This document shows, piece after piece, positions 25,941 to 35,964 of a stretch of DNA of 64,000 bases. The notes beneath the pieces were generated by a model, which saw only the letters and a program-made list of their open reading frames with translations, ran no database searches and was not told the origin of the DNA. Numbering within the stretch: position 1 is the stretch's first letter; each line of letters begins with the position of its first letter. Position numbers and translations under genes: made by a program. This DNA is from Robertkochia aurantiaca (GTDB taxonomy: Bacteria; Bacteroidota; Bacteroidia; Flavobacteriales; Flavobacteriaceae). The stretch is taken from contig NZ_JAINZS010000006.1 in the NCBI RefSeq assembly GCF_020166495.1, positions 124,001 to 188,000 of the forward strand, given 5' to 3'.

Positions 25941-27089
25941 ATGAAAACCTATGATTATATCATCGCCGGCGGTGGCGCATCGGGCCTTTTGATGGCGTAT
26001 CGGTTCGCCCGTGATTCGTGGTATGACGATAAAGAGATTCTTATCATTGAAAAAGGTGGTAAGCGTGAGAACGACCGTACCTGGTGTTATTGGGAGGAAG
26101 GAAAAGGTGAATTTGACTCCATACTCTTTCACACATGGGAGCAGGGGCTTTTCAGGTCTGATCAGGAACTGGAATTCGAATTCGCTCCTTACCGCTACAA
26201 AATGCTGCGTAGCAAGCCTTTTTATGAGTATATGCGATCGGTTATCGGCAAGCGAAATAACATCGAAATTCTTCAGGCTCATGTTGAAGGGATAGAAGAA
26301 AAGGAAAGCGGTGGTGTCAGGGTGAAAACTGATCAGGGATATCGGGAAGCACACAGGTGCCTCAACAGTATCCTGGATGCACGTCCCGTATTGAAACAGC
26401 AGCGTTATCCGCTGATCCTTCAGCATTTTATCGGATGGTTCGTCGAAACTGAAAAGCCTGTCTTTGATCCCGCCCGCATGACTTTTATGGATTTCTCTGT
26501 TCCGCAGAAAGGCAACACCCGGTTTATGTATGTGCTCCCTTTCAGTGCCAATTATGCGCTGGTTGAGTATACCTTGTTTTCTGCCGAAACGCTGGAGGAA
26601 CAGGAATATGAAAACAGCATACGCGACTATCTGGATGATCTGGGAGCAGGGCAGTACACTATAGTCGAAAAGGAACAGGGCCGCATCCCGATGACCTGTT
26701 ACCCCTTTGAAAAGGAAAACAGCAGGGATCTGCTGCATATCGGTACGGCAGGCGGATGGACCAAACCAAGCACCGGCTATACTTTTATGAATACGATCAC
26801 CTATTCTGAAAGGCTTTCAGAATTCATGAAAAAAGACCTGCCGCTGCATCGTTTCCCGAAAAGGGATCGGTTCTGGTATTATGATCTCTTGCTGATTGAT
26901 GTGTTATACCATCGCAACGAAATGGGAAAAAAGATCTTTGGAATGATGTTCAAAAACAATCCGGTATCAAAGATCATGAGGTTTCTCGATAATCGTACCC
27001 GGCTTTCAGATGAACTCCGAATTATTCTTACGACGCCAACACCTCCGTTTCTGAAGGCCCTACTAAAAAGAATTTCAGGTGGGTTCTAG
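25941..27089 (+). CDS. crtY: Lycopene beta-cyclase
   Basis: FAD-type lycopene cyclase of 382 residues that closes the beta rings of lycopene to give beta-carotene, the precursor of zeaxanthin in yellow flavobacteria. The dinucleotide-binding motif is AGGGASGLL (residues 9-17). Family marks are NDRTWCYW, FMDFSVPQ, FMYVLPFS, EYTLFS and GGWTKPSTGYTF. The gene is convergent with the polyprenyl synthase, and the two stop codons share the palindrome CTAG. The other carotenoid genes are not in this window. Confidence 0.94.
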   Translation: MKTYDYIIAGGGASGLLMAYRFARDSWYDDKEILIIEKGGKRENDRTWCYWEEGKGEFDSILFHTWEQGLFRSDQELEFEFAPYRYKMLRSKPFYEYMRSVIGKRNNIEILQAHVEGIEEKESGGVRVKTDQGYREAHRCLNSILDARPVLKQQRYPLILQHFIGWFVETEKPVFDPARMTFMDFSVPQKGNTRFMYVLPFSANYALVEYTLFSAETLEEQEYENSIRDYLDDLGAGQYTIVEKEQGRIPMTCYPFEKENSRDLLHIGTAGGWTKPSTGYTFMNTITYSERLSEFMKKDLPLHRFPKRDRFWYYDLLLIDVLYHRNEMGKKIFGMMFKNNPVSKIMRFLDNRTRLSDELRIILTTPTPPFLKALLKRISGGF

Positions 27090-28060
27090 ACCTTGCGGGT
27101 CATCAACTGCTGAGCAAAATCTCTGAAACGCGATTTAGAGTCTTCCTCGCACTCAATAGAATCAAGTATGTCGAGAGCCTTTTGCGTATATGATTCGATG
27201 GCTTCGAGGGTAATCCGGTCAGCGCCGCTGCCCGTAACCAGCTCCTTTACCGAGATGATCTTCTGCTCGGGGTCGGCCGGTGCGATAGTGTAAAGGTGTT
27301 TTAGTTGATCGGCATCTTTCTGCGGAAGCATTTCAATAGCCTTCAGGTAGAGATAGGTCTTCTTATTTTCAATAATGTCACCCCCAACTTGTTTTCCGAA
27401 CTTTTCAGGATCGCCGAAAGCATCGAGGTAATCGTCTTTTAACTGAAAAGCGATTCCGAGATTGAGGCCGAAAGCGTAAATGGATTCGGCGTTTTTTGGA
27501 GAAGCCCCGCCGATGATCGCACCCATTTTGAGAGCAGCAGCCAGTAAGACGGCTGTCTTATAGGTGATCATTTTCAGGTACTCACCGATACTTACATCGT
27601 CCCGGTTCTCGAAATCCATGTCGTATTGCTGTCCTTCGCAAACTTCGACTGCGGTCTTGCTGAAGAGGGCCGCCAGTTGCCGGAAGATCTCAGGCTCATA
27701 ATTCTCAAAGAGCTGATAGGCTTTTATGAGCATTACGTCACCTGATAGGATCCCTGTATTGATGTCCCACTTCTCATGTACCGTCTCCTTACCACGGCGC
27801 AAAGGTGCGTCATCCATGATGTCATCATGTACCAGCGAAAAATTATGAAAGACCTCTACGGCCAGGGCGGCGTTCAATGCTTTCTGATAGTCGGAGCCAA
27901 ACATCTCACAGGCCATCAGGGTAAGGGAAGGTCTGATGCGTTTCCCGCCGAGGTTCATGATATAGACCATGGGTTCATAAAGATTCAGCGGTTCCTGTCT
28001 GGCGATATTTTGATCCAGGTACCGGGTAAAGACCTCCCGGTATTCTGTTAAGGTCAGCAT
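27086..28060 (-). CDS. Polyprenyl diphosphate synthase (FPP/GGPP type)
   Basis: Trans-prenyltransferase of 324 residues that condenses IPP with allylic diphosphates. The first Asp-rich motif is DDIMDD (79-84) and the second is QLKDDYLDAF (206-215, with D209, D210 and D213). Length and motif spacing fit short-chain FPP/GGPP synthases. Being next to crtY suggests that it supplies GGPP for carotenoids, but it may also serve quinone or undecaprenyl synthesis. Chain length cannot be settled by eye. Confidence 0.92.
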   Translation of the reverse strand: MLTLTEYREVFTRYLDQNIARQEPLNLYEPMVYIMNLGGKRIRPSLTLMACEMFGSDYQKALNAALAVEVFHNFSLVHDDIMDDAPLRRGKETVHEKWDINTGILSGDVMLIKAYQLFENYEPEIFRQLAALFSKTAVEVCEGQQYDMDFENRDDVSIGEYLKMITYKTAVLLAAALKMGAIIGGASPKNAESIYAFGLNLGIAFQLKDDYLDAFGDPEKFGKQVGGDIIENKKTYLYLKAIEMLPQKDADQLKHLYTIAPADPEQKIISVKELVTGSGADRITLEAIESYTQKALDILDSIECEEDSKSRFRDFAQQLMTRKV

Positions 28061-28138
28061 AGACTATTTTTTGTGCTAAAATACCATATTTCGATTCCCT
28101 TGCCATATAAACCGAATGTTAAAAAACTGTAAACCTTA

Positions 28139-28178
28139 GGAAACTTTTTTTGTTTTTAAAGTTTCCAATGTAGTTTTG
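28139..28178 (+). promoter_or_regulatory. TetR promoter with overlapping palindromic operator
   Basis: A near-perfect promoter: TTTG (28149-28152), an 18-bp spacer and TAGTTTTG (28171-28178). A perfect 9-bp inverted repeat, GGAAACTTT (28139-28147) and AAAGTTTCC (28158-28166) separated by 10 bp, straddles the -33 box. This is the expected layout for autorepression of the TetR-RND operon. Confidence 0.78.
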
Positions 28179-28186
28179 TGCTTACT

Positions 28187-28804
28187 ATGAAGAACGCCAT
28201 ACTGGATAAAAGTGCTGAAATGTTCCTGTCATACGGCTTTAAAAGCGTGACTATGGATGATATTGCCTCGGAAATGGGAATATCAAAAAAAACCATTTAC
28301 CAGCATTATAACAATAAAACCAAGCTGGTCGAAGCCTCTGTGTTTCACATCTACGAATCGATATGTGATGGCATACAGGCGATACACGACACTGCGGAAA
28401 ATCCGATAGAGGAGCTATACAATTTTAAGCGTTATATCATGCGCCATTTAAAGAACGAACGCTCTTCACCGCACTACCAGTTAAAGAAATACTACCCCCG
28501 CATCTACGATGAGCTTATGTGGAAACAATTTCAGCTTATGCTGAAGAACGTCTCTGAAAACCTGCAAAAAGGCATTGAAATGGGTATTTACCGGAGTACC
28601 CTCGATGTCGGTTTTGTGACCCGTCTTTATTTCAAGGGTATCAGCGGGATCAAAGACGAAGATGTTTTTCCGCCTGAGAGTTTTTCAATGGATTATCTGC
28701 AGGAAAGTTTCCTGGAGTATCATCTTAGGGCCATCACCACAGAGAAAGGCCTGAAAGTATTAGATGCAATTATGAACGAGCACAAATCAGTTACTAAGGA
28801 ATGA
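28187..28804 (+). CDS. TetR/AcrR-family transcriptional regulator
   Basis: DNA-binding repressor of 205 residues. The N-terminal helix-turn-helix is clear: FLSYGFKSVTMDDIASEMGI then KKTIYQHYNNKTKLV. The C-terminal half is a helical ligand-binding domain. I use the ATG at 28187 and reject the GTG at 28178, which lies in the -7 box. Its stop overlaps the next start in ATGA, so it is coupled to the efflux genes. It probably represses its own operon through the palindrome at 28139-28166. The inducer is unknown. Confidence 0.93.
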   Translation: MKNAILDKSAEMFLSYGFKSVTMDDIASEMGISKKTIYQHYNNKTKLVEASVFHIYESICDGIQAIHDTAENPIEELYNFKRYIMRHLKNERSSPHYQLKKYYPRIYDELMWKQFQLMLKNVSENLQKGIEMGIYRSTLDVGFVTRLYFKGISGIKDEDVFPPESFSMDYLQESFLEYHLRAITTEKGLKVLDAIMNEHKSVTKE

Positions 28805-30159
28805 AACGATATTTAAGTCTTATGCTGCTGCTGGCCGGTCTGGGTCTCAGTGCGCAGGAGAGAACCTATAGCTTTACCATTGAGGAAGCGGTGAACTTTG
28901 CAATTGACAGCAGTTATACCACCATTAATTCCCGCAGGGATATTGCCCGCGCCTTAAAGCAGAAATGGGAAACCACCGCCACCGGTCTTCCGCAGATCGA
29001 CGGGGCTGTCGACTATCAGAACCAGTTAAAGCAACCCGTGACCCCGCTTCCTGCAGAGATCATTGGGGGTGAGCCGGGAACCTTTGTGCCTGTGGTCTTT
29101 GGCGTGAAACAACAGATGTCGCTTACAGCTACCCTTAGACAACTTATTTTCGACGGGTCTTACCTGGTAGCTCTGGAAGCTGCAAGCACCTTTCTGGACT
29201 ATAGCCAGAACTTTAATGAAAAGACCATGCTCGAGGTACGCAAAGGGGTGATCAATGCCTACGGAGGAGTGCTGGTTGCGCAAGAGAATGTATCTATCCT
29301 TGAAAGAAACCTGAACACCCTGGCCGATAACCTTGAAGAGACCCGTATAACTTATGAGAACGGCTTTGCCGAGGAGGAAGACGTAGAGCAGTTGCAGGTC
29401 ACCTACCTGCAGGTGGAAAATGAGCTGAATAACGGAAAAAGGTATCTTTCAATTGCCAGGCAGATGTTTAATCTTGCTTTGGGGATACCCGTTGAGGCTG
29501 ATGTGATATTCGAAGACGACCTGAACTCCCTGGCGATCGATAACGTAAGTCTCCAACTGATTGACACTACTCTTGATTTCGAGAACAACGTCGATTATAA
29601 GATCGCAAGAAATCTCAATGAACAGAGGGCCCTGGAACTAAAGCTTGAGAAAAGCCGTGCCCTGCCCACTTTGAGCGGATTTGTGAATTACGGCACCCAG
29701 GCTTTTGATAATGACTTTATATTCTTCGATACGGAAACCCGCTGGTATCAGTCGTCGATACTGGGGGTAAGCATGAATATTCCTATTTTCAGTTCCCTTC
29801 AGCGAAGTGCACGAACCCAGCAGGCTAAAATCGCTTATGAACAGGCGAAGACGAGTTTTCGTGAGACAGTACAGCAGATCGAACTCGAACTGAATACCGC
29901 AAGAAGTGACTACCGTTATGCCATAGAAAATTACCAGATATCAAAACAGAACCTTGACCTGGCAGAACGCATCGAAAAAAAGAATCAGATCAAGTTTCGC
30001 GAAGGAATTGCGAGCAGCTTTGAACTTCGGCAAGCCCAGACTCAGTTGTATACCGCGCAGCGTGAGTATATCGAATCGATGTTCGAGCTGATCAAAGGCA
30101 AAGCGGAACTGGAAACCATATTGAACACCCCCGATTTTAGAAATACCCAACTGGATTAA
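28801..30159 (+). CDS. TolC-family outer membrane efflux protein
   Basis: Outer-membrane channel of 452 residues with a Sec signal (MKRYLSLMLLLAGLGLSAQ). Long coiled-coil helices, duplicated in the two halves (about 160-230 and 370-440), are typical of TolC/OprM barrels. It provides the exit duct for the RND pump encoded two genes downstream. It overlaps the TetR gene by 4 bp. Confidence 0.93.
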   Translation: MKRYLSLMLLLAGLGLSAQERTYSFTIEEAVNFAIDSSYTTINSRRDIARALKQKWETTATGLPQIDGAVDYQNQLKQPVTPLPAEIIGGEPGTFVPVVFGVKQQMSLTATLRQLIFDGSYLVALEAASTFLDYSQNFNEKTMLEVRKGVINAYGGVLVAQENVSILERNLNTLADNLEETRITYENGFAEEEDVEQLQVTYLQVENELNNGKRYLSIARQMFNLALGIPVEADVIFEDDLNSLAIDNVSLQLIDTTLDFENNVDYKIARNLNEQRALELKLEKSRALPTLSGFVNYGTQAFDNDFIFFDTETRWYQSSILGVSMNIPIFSSLQRSARTQQAKIAYEQAKTSFRETVQQIELELNTARSDYRYAIENYQISKQNLDLAERIEKKNQIKFREGIASSFELRQAQTQLYTAQREYIESMFELIKGKAELETILNTPDFRNTQLD

Positions 30160-30175
30160 GATCAATAACACGACA

Positions 30176-31342
30176 ATGAAAAAGATAACTATTATAACCC
30201 TGGCATTCATCACATTCGTTTCATGCGGAGACAGTAAACAGGCATCGTTTGAAGACCTTATTGAGCAAGGTAACCTTTCGGCCCTGAAAGAAAAGAGACA
30301 GGCGCTGAGTGAGCGTTACGATGCCTTACAGGCCGACCTTCGCAAGATCGACCAGGCGATCAGCGATCTGGATACGATTCAAAACCTGCCCCTGATAACA
30401 ACTCTGACTGCCAGAGATACTGTATTTAATCATTTCATCGAACTTCAGGGAAATGTGAATACCCGAAAGAATATCGTGATCAACGCAGAATACAGCGGGA
30501 TGATCGAACGGGTGCTTGTAGATGAAGGTGAGGCCGTAAAGGCAGGCGAACTGCTGGCTGAGATCGACGATGGCGGACTTTCGGCACAATTGGCACAGAT
30601 GCGAGTGCAGGCAGACCTGGCCAGGACCACCTTTGAACGTCAGAAAAATCTGTGGGAGCAGAATATCGGTTCAGAAATGCAGTACCTGCAGGCAAAGTCT
30701 CAGTATGAATCCATGCAGAATTCCCTGGATCAACTGGAAAGTCAGTTGTCAAAAACACGCGTAACAGCTCCCTTTGCCGGTACCATTGATGAGGTTATCA
30801 GCGAGGAAGGAAGTAACGTAGGGCCCGGAACACCGATGTTCAGGCTGGTGAATCTTGATGATATGCATATCAATATCGAAGTGCCTGAAACCTATATTCC
30901 GGATATTCAAAAAGGAACCGAGGTGAAAGCTTTCTTTCCGGTTCTGAACAAGGAAATCGAGACGCAGGTGAAGCAGGCAAGTAATTATATCAATCCTGAG
31001 AACCGCTCGTTCAAGGTCGAAGTGGCTGTTCCGAAGGAAGGAGACAATATTAAACCCAATCTTACAGCAAGAGTTAAGCTTAACGATTATACCAATCAAA
31101 ACGCTATCCTGATCCCTCAAAGCATTATTATCGAAAATGCAGCCGGAGAACAATTCGTTTACCTGGCCGGTGAGGTAGATGAGAAAGGAGAGGCCGTGGT
31201 GAAACGTACCGTGATCGAAACCGGAAAGACACAGGGTGACCTTGTAGAGGTGGTTAAGGGCATAGAGCCCGGAGACCGCGTAGTCGAGGAAGGAGCCCGT
31301 AATGTACGGGAAGGACAGCGTGTTAAAATCTTAAACAGATAG
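30176..31342 (+). CDS. RND periplasmic adaptor (membrane fusion protein)
   Basis: HlyD-type adaptor of 388 residues and a probable lipoprotein: the signal ends in FVSCGD with C17 as the lipidation site. Order of parts: short N-terminal coiled coil (about 30-65), lipoyl half (VDEGEAVKAGELLAEIDD), hairpin coiled coil (about 130-185), second lipoyl half (TRVTAPFAGTIDEVISEEG), beta-barrel and membrane-proximal domain. It links the TolC-type channel to the RND pump and lies 16 bp after the channel gene. Confidence 0.94.
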   Translation: MKKITIITLAFITFVSCGDSKQASFEDLIEQGNLSALKEKRQALSERYDALQADLRKIDQAISDLDTIQNLPLITTLTARDTVFNHFIELQGNVNTRKNIVINAEYSGMIERVLVDEGEAVKAGELLAEIDDGGLSAQLAQMRVQADLARTTFERQKNLWEQNIGSEMQYLQAKSQYESMQNSLDQLESQLSKTRVTAPFAGTIDEVISEEGSNVGPGTPMFRLVNLDDMHINIEVPETYIPDIQKGTEVKAFFPVLNKEIETQVKQASNYINPENRSFKVEVAVPKEGDNIKPNLTARVKLNDYTNQNAILIPQSIIIENAAGEQFVYLAGEVDEKGEAVVKRTVIETGKTQGDLVEVVKGIEPGDRVVEEGARNVREGQRVKILNR

Positions 31343-31346
31343 GCTT

Positions 31347-34300
31347 ATGAGTAAGATGAAGAAAAATGCAGATAAGGAATTTAGTCTGTCAAGTTGGGCG
31401 ATCGATAACAGCACGACAATTTATGTGCTGATCGCGGTATTCCTGGTTCTGGGAATATCAGCCTATTACACGCTTCCGAGGGAGAACTTTCCTGAGGTAA
31501 CCGAGACCAAGATCTATATCAGTACGCCTTATCCTGGCAATACGGCTGAGGATATAGAAAGGCTCATTACCGATCCGCTCGAAGATGAATTGAAGAATCT
31601 AAGCAACGTGGTCGAGATCGTCTCCACCTCACAGGAAGATTATTCGATCATCACGGTTGAATTCGATGAGAATATTACGGTTGAGTTAGCCAAGCAAAGA
31701 GTAAAAGATGAGGTAGACGCCAAGACAGCCGGTGAAGACTGGCCTATATTTAACGGGGCCAAGGTAGAGCCGAATGTTTTCGACCTGACCCTTTCTGAAG
31801 AGATTCCGATACTCAACATCAATTTTAGCGGGAATTACCCCGTGGATCGCTTAAAGGAATTTGCCGAATATCTGGAAGATAAGGTAGAAGACCTGCCGGA
31901 GATCAAGGAAGCAGATATCAGGGGCGCCCAGGAAAAGGAGGTTGAGGTAGCCGTTGATGTGTATAAGATGATGGCTGCCAATGTCAATTTTGATGATGTT
32001 CTCAATGCCATAAGAAACGGGAACGTAACCATGTCTGCCGGAAATATAGTCAGCTCGGGGCAGCGCCGAATTATCAGGATTATGGGTGAGATCGAGAAGC
32101 CCTCAGAGCTTGATAATTTTGTGGTAAAATCACAGAACGGTGCAGTTTACCTGCGCGATATTGCCAACGTATATTTTCATGAAGAAGATAAAACCACCTA
32201 TGCCCGTGAGTTCGGTGAGAGCGTGGTTATGCTCGATGTAAAAAAACGATCAGGGAAGAACATGATCGATGCGGCAGAGAAGATCGCCGACCTGGTCGAG
32301 GAGGCAAAAGCTTCTTACTACCCGCCCGATCTGAATATCAGTATCGCTAACGACCAGTCAACCAAAACGCTGAACCAGGTAAACGACCTGGTCAACAACA
32401 TTATTTTCGGGGTACTGCTGGTGGTGATCGTTCTTATGTTTTTCCTCGGTTTCAGAAATGCTCTTTTCGTGGGCTTTGCCATACCCATGTCGATGTTCAT
32501 GTCGTTTATGATACTGCAGGGACTTGGATATACCCTTAATACCATGATCCTCTTCGGACTCATCATGGGTCTCGGGATGCTGGTGGATAATGGAATCGTG
32601 GTTGTGGAAAATGTATATCGCCTGATGGATGAGGAAGGAATGTCAAGGACCGAAGCTGCGAAAAAAGGTATCGGTGAGATCGCTTTTCCCATCATAATAT
32701 CAACGGCTACAACGGTAGCGGCTTTTGTACCCCTGGGGCTTTGGCCGGGAATCATGGGTGATTTCATGATCTTTTTCCCTATTACCCTCTCGGTAGTGCT
32801 GGGTTCTTCCCTGTTCGTGGCCATATTTATGAACTCCATGCTGGTCTCACAGTTCATGGAGACAGGTGAAAAGGTACTCAGCAGAAAGCAGCTGATCAGG
32901 CTAAGTCTCTTTTTAGGAGTCCCCGGCTTGTTGATACTCATTTTCGGCGGACCCATGCGAGGCCTTGGATCTGTTATGATAGTCACCGCAGCTTTGTTCT
33001 GGGCATACCGCTATGGTATCAAACAATGGGCGAATCGCTTTCAACGCGTGACCCTGAATAAACTCGAAAGCAGTTACCAGAATTTTCTGAAATATGCGCT
33101 TCGGGGATATAAGCCGCTATTTTTCGTCGGGGGAACCTTTGCTATACTGATCGTGGTGTTCATGTTGTTCGGATCGTCTCTGGGCAGCGGAAGAACTAAG
33201 GTCGAATTCTTCCCTGACAATATTCCGAATCAGATCATAGTCTATATCGAATACCCGGAAGGGACAGATATTGAAAAGACCAATCGCATAACTGAGGAGA
33301 TCGAAGATAAGGTATACGAGGTTATCAACTCTGATGAATATACCAATGGTGATTATAATGTTCTCACCGAATCTGCGGTGTCTCAGGTGGGGGAAGGTGC
33401 CGGAAACCCCATGACAGATGGAGGTTCGGCTGCCGAAATGCCGCACAGGGCCAAGATCAAGGCCACCATGAGAGAATACAAATTTCGCGAAGGCAAAGAC
33501 AGTGAAAAGCTGCGTCAGAAAATACAGGAAGCCCTGAAAGGAGTTTATCCCGGGGTGGCTATTTCAGTAGAGAAAGATGCGGTCGGACCACCGGCAGGTT
33601 ATCCTATCAACATCGAACTGAAAGGCTCAGATTATGATGAACTGATCAATACCGCTGAAAGAATGCGGGAGTTTATCAATACCCGCAATATCGCAGGTAT
33701 CGAAGAATTGAAGATCGATGTGAACAAGAACAAGCCGCTTATGGTGGTCGAGGTAGATCGTCAGAAGGCAGGAGAACTGGGCGTTGCCGTGGGGCAGGTC
33801 GGGAACCAGCTTCGACGCTCGCTTTTCGGTGAAAAGGCGGGAGTGTATAAGAATGAAGGCGAAGACTATGACATCTATGTGCGGTTCAACGAAGATCTGC
33901 GGTATGACAAAAGTGCCCTGTTCAACCAGGATATCATCTTCAGGGATCCTGCAACCGGTCGCCTGAAACAGGTTCCTGTGAGTACGGTGGCCAGACAGAA
34001 GAACACCTCTTCATTCAGCGCTATCAAGCACCGGGATCTGAAAAGGGTCGTTACCGTCTATTCAGGTCTGGCTCCCGGCTTTACCGATGCCCAGGCCATT
34101 GTGAATAAAATAGAAAGTGAAATGCTCAACTTTGATAAGCCGGAGGGGATCGATATCGATTATACCGGACAAATCGAAGAACAGAACAAACAGATGCAAT
34201 TTTTGCTTGGAGCGTTCTTTGCCGGTCTCGGATTGATCATGTTCATTTTGATATTCCAGTTCAGTTCGATTTCGAAACCCACTATTATAATGCTGGCCAT

Positions 34301-34862
34301 ATTTCTGAGTCTCATAGGGGTTTTCGGCGGGTTGATGATCACCGGATGGTCTTTTGTGATCATGATGACCATGATGGGTATTATTTCACTTGCCGGTATC
34401 GTTGTGAACAACGGAGTGGTACTGCTTGACTATACCCAGATCCTGATCGACCGAAAAAAACTGGAACTCGGTATGGATGAAGATCAGCTGCTTTCAGATG
34501 AAGATATCAAAGATGTGATCGTTCAGGGTGGAAGAGCTCGTTTGCGTCCCGTTTTGCTCACGGCGATTACAACCATTCTGGGGCTTATTCCTCTGGCAAT
34601 AGGTTTGAATATCGACTTCTTCTCCCTGTTCTCAAATTTTGATCCGGATATCTATATCGGAGGTGATAACGTGATCTTCTGGGGTCCTCTGGCATGGACG
34701 GTTATTTTCGGATTGTTTGTGGCGACCTTCCTGACCCTGATCATCGTTCCGACCTTGTTTTATATGAGTCACTGGCTGAAGCGAAAGATCTATGGCAGGG
34801 GTGTGGAAAAGGAAAAGAAAAATGAGGTGGAGAAGCCCGTTATGGCTCAGGCGCGTCAGTGA
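31347..34862 (+). CDS. RND-family efflux permease (AcrB-like)
   Basis: Proton-driven inner-membrane pump of 1171 residues with twelve predicted helices and two large periplasmic loops. The helix-4 motif reads GMLVDNGIVVVENVYR: the usual Asp pair of drug pumps (D407-D408 in AcrB) is Asp-Asn here. A 40-residue soluble insert with EDIKDVIVQGGRARLRPVLLT precedes the last helices. The adaptor and channel genes are directly upstream, so the set forms a tripartite pump. Substrates (drugs, bile-like compounds, metabolites) are not evident. Confidence 0.94.
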   Translation: MSKMKKNADKEFSLSSWAIDNSTTIYVLIAVFLVLGISAYYTLPRENFPEVTETKIYISTPYPGNTAEDIERLITDPLEDELKNLSNVVEIVSTSQEDYSIITVEFDENITVELAKQRVKDEVDAKTAGEDWPIFNGAKVEPNVFDLTLSEEIPILNINFSGNYPVDRLKEFAEYLEDKVEDLPEIKEADIRGAQEKEVEVAVDVYKMMAANVNFDDVLNAIRNGNVTMSAGNIVSSGQRRIIRIMGEIEKPSELDNFVVKSQNGAVYLRDIANVYFHEEDKTTYAREFGESVVMLDVKKRSGKNMIDAAEKIADLVEEAKASYYPPDLNISIANDQSTKTLNQVNDLVNNIIFGVLLVVIVLMFFLGFRNALFVGFAIPMSMFMSFMILQGLGYTLNTMILFGLIMGLGMLVDNGIVVVENVYRLMDEEGMSRTEAAKKGIGEIAFPIIISTATTVAAFVPLGLWPGIMGDFMIFFPITLSVVLGSSLFVAIFMNSMLVSQFMETGEKVLSRKQLIRLSLFLGVPGLLILIFGGPMRGLGSVMIVTAALFWAYRYGIKQWANRFQRVTLNKLESSYQNFLKYALRGYKPLFFVGGTFAILIVVFMLFGSSLGSGRTKVEFFPDNIPNQIIVYIEYPEGTDIEKTNRITEEIEDKVYEVINSDEYTNGDYNVLTESAVSQVGEGAGNPMTDGGSAAEMPHRAKIKATMREYKFREGKDSEKLRQKIQEALKGVYPGVAISVEKDAVGPPAGYPINIELKGSDYDELINTAERMREFINTRNIAGIEELKIDVNKNKPLMVVEVDRQKAGELGVAVGQVGNQLRRSLFGEKAGVYKNEGEDYDIYVRFNEDLRYDKSALFNQDIIFRDPATGRLKQVPVSTVARQKNTSSFSAIKHRDLKRVVTVYSGLAPGFTDAQAIVNKIESEMLNFDKPEGIDIDYTGQIEEQNKQMQFLLGAFFAGLGLIMFILIFQFSSISKPTIIMLAIFLSLIGVFGGLMITGWSFVIMMTMMGIISLAGIVVNNGVVLLDYTQILIDRKKLELGMDEDQLLSDEDIKDVIVQGGRARLRPVLLTAITTILGLIPLAIGLNIDFFSLFSNFDPDIYIGGDNVIFWGPLAWTVIFGLFVATFLTLIIVPTLFYMSHWLKRKIYGRGVEKEKKNEVEKPVMAQARQ

Positions 34863-34869
34863 CCGGTGA

Positions 34870-35964
34870 TTACCAAAGGCTTAATTGATCCGGGTGATGG
34901 CGCAGCTTTTGCTTCATGGATTCGAAGCTTCCGTGATTGAGCTGTGGGGTTTCCGTATCTGAAAAATAGGTGTTCCTGGCGATCTCAAATTGCTTGTGAA
35001 GATGAGAGGCCAGCACCCCCTCACCCCGGTTGCGAATACCGAACCTGCTGTCGTTGAGTTGCCCGCCATGACAGGCCTTTATTTGGTTCAGTACCTTTTC
35101 GGCCCTCGCAGGCATCGCTTTATGAATCCAGTCAGTGAAGATGTCGGCGATGGCACCGTTTAACCGAACCACGGTAAACCCGATCGAGCTGGCGCCTTTG
35201 TCCTTTGCCGCTTTTGCAATCGGAAGTATTTCATGGCTGTTAATACCCGGAATAATGGGCGCGATCATCACCCTGACGGGTATGCCGTTACCCGAAAGCG
35301 TTTCAACCGCCTGCAGTCTTCTCTGAATACTGGCCGTACGAGGCTCCAGTAAGCGGCGGGTGCGTTCCTCGAGGGTAGTGACAGATATGTTTACCACAAC
35401 CAGGTTTTTTTCTGCCAGCTTTCTTAAAATATCGAGGTCCCTTAATATGGCAGCGTTCTTGGTAATGATTCCCACAGGGTGTTCATACTTCAGGAATACC
35501 TCCAGGCAGGCCCTGGTTAAGCGGAATTTCTGTTCGGCTGGCTGATAGCAATCGGTATTGCCGGAAAGTACGATCGTTCGGGCTTTCCAGTTTCGACTTA
35601 ACAGCTTTTTTTCCAGTAACTTCGGAGCATTCTTTTTGACAAGAATGCGGCTTTCGAAATCTACCCCGGCATCATACCCCCAGTATTCATGACTGTTTCT
35701 TGCATAGCAATATATACAGCCGTGTTCGCAGCCCTGGTAGGGGTTCAGGGAGTAGGTCATTCCCACGTCAGGGCTGTTCACCTTATTGACGATACTTTTA
35801 GGGTATACCTCCAGGTATTTCGTTTTTACCTTTCTCGGGTCTTCCTCACCTTCTTTGTAACAATGTTCCAGGAATTCTGTTTCCCATTGATGCAAATGCT
35901 TCTCAAATCGGTTGGGGGCTTTCTGCTGGGCACCTCTTCCTTTAAAATCTAATAATTCGGACAT
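34870..35964 (-). CDS. Radical SAM protein (PA0069/SplB-related)
   Basis: Radical SAM enzyme of 364 residues. The [4Fe-4S] motif is CxxxCxxC: C79, C83 and C86 in GCEHGCIYCYARNSHEY. Other family marks are VLSGNTDCYQPAEQ and MIAPIIPGINSHE. It resembles the PA0069 family, distant relatives of spore photoproduct lyase. The reaction is unknown. It ends 7 bp from the RND pump in convergent orientation. Confidence 0.88.
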   Translation of the reverse strand: MSELLDFKGRGAQQKAPNRFEKHLHQWETEFLEHCYKEGEEDPRKVKTKYLEVYPKSIVNKVNSPDVGMTYSLNPYQGCEHGCIYCYARNSHEYWGYDAGVDFESRILVKKNAPKLLEKKLLSRNWKARTIVLSGNTDCYQPAEQKFRLTRACLEVFLKYEHPVGIITKNAAILRDLDILRKLAEKNLVVVNISVTTLEERTRRLLEPRTASIQRRLQAVETLSGNGIPVRVMIAPIIPGINSHEILPIAKAAKDKGASSIGFTVVRLNGAIADIFTDWIHKAMPARAEKVLNQIKACHGGQLNDSRFGIRNRGEGVLASHLHKQFEIARNTYFSDTETPQLNHGSFESMKQKLRHHPDQLSLW

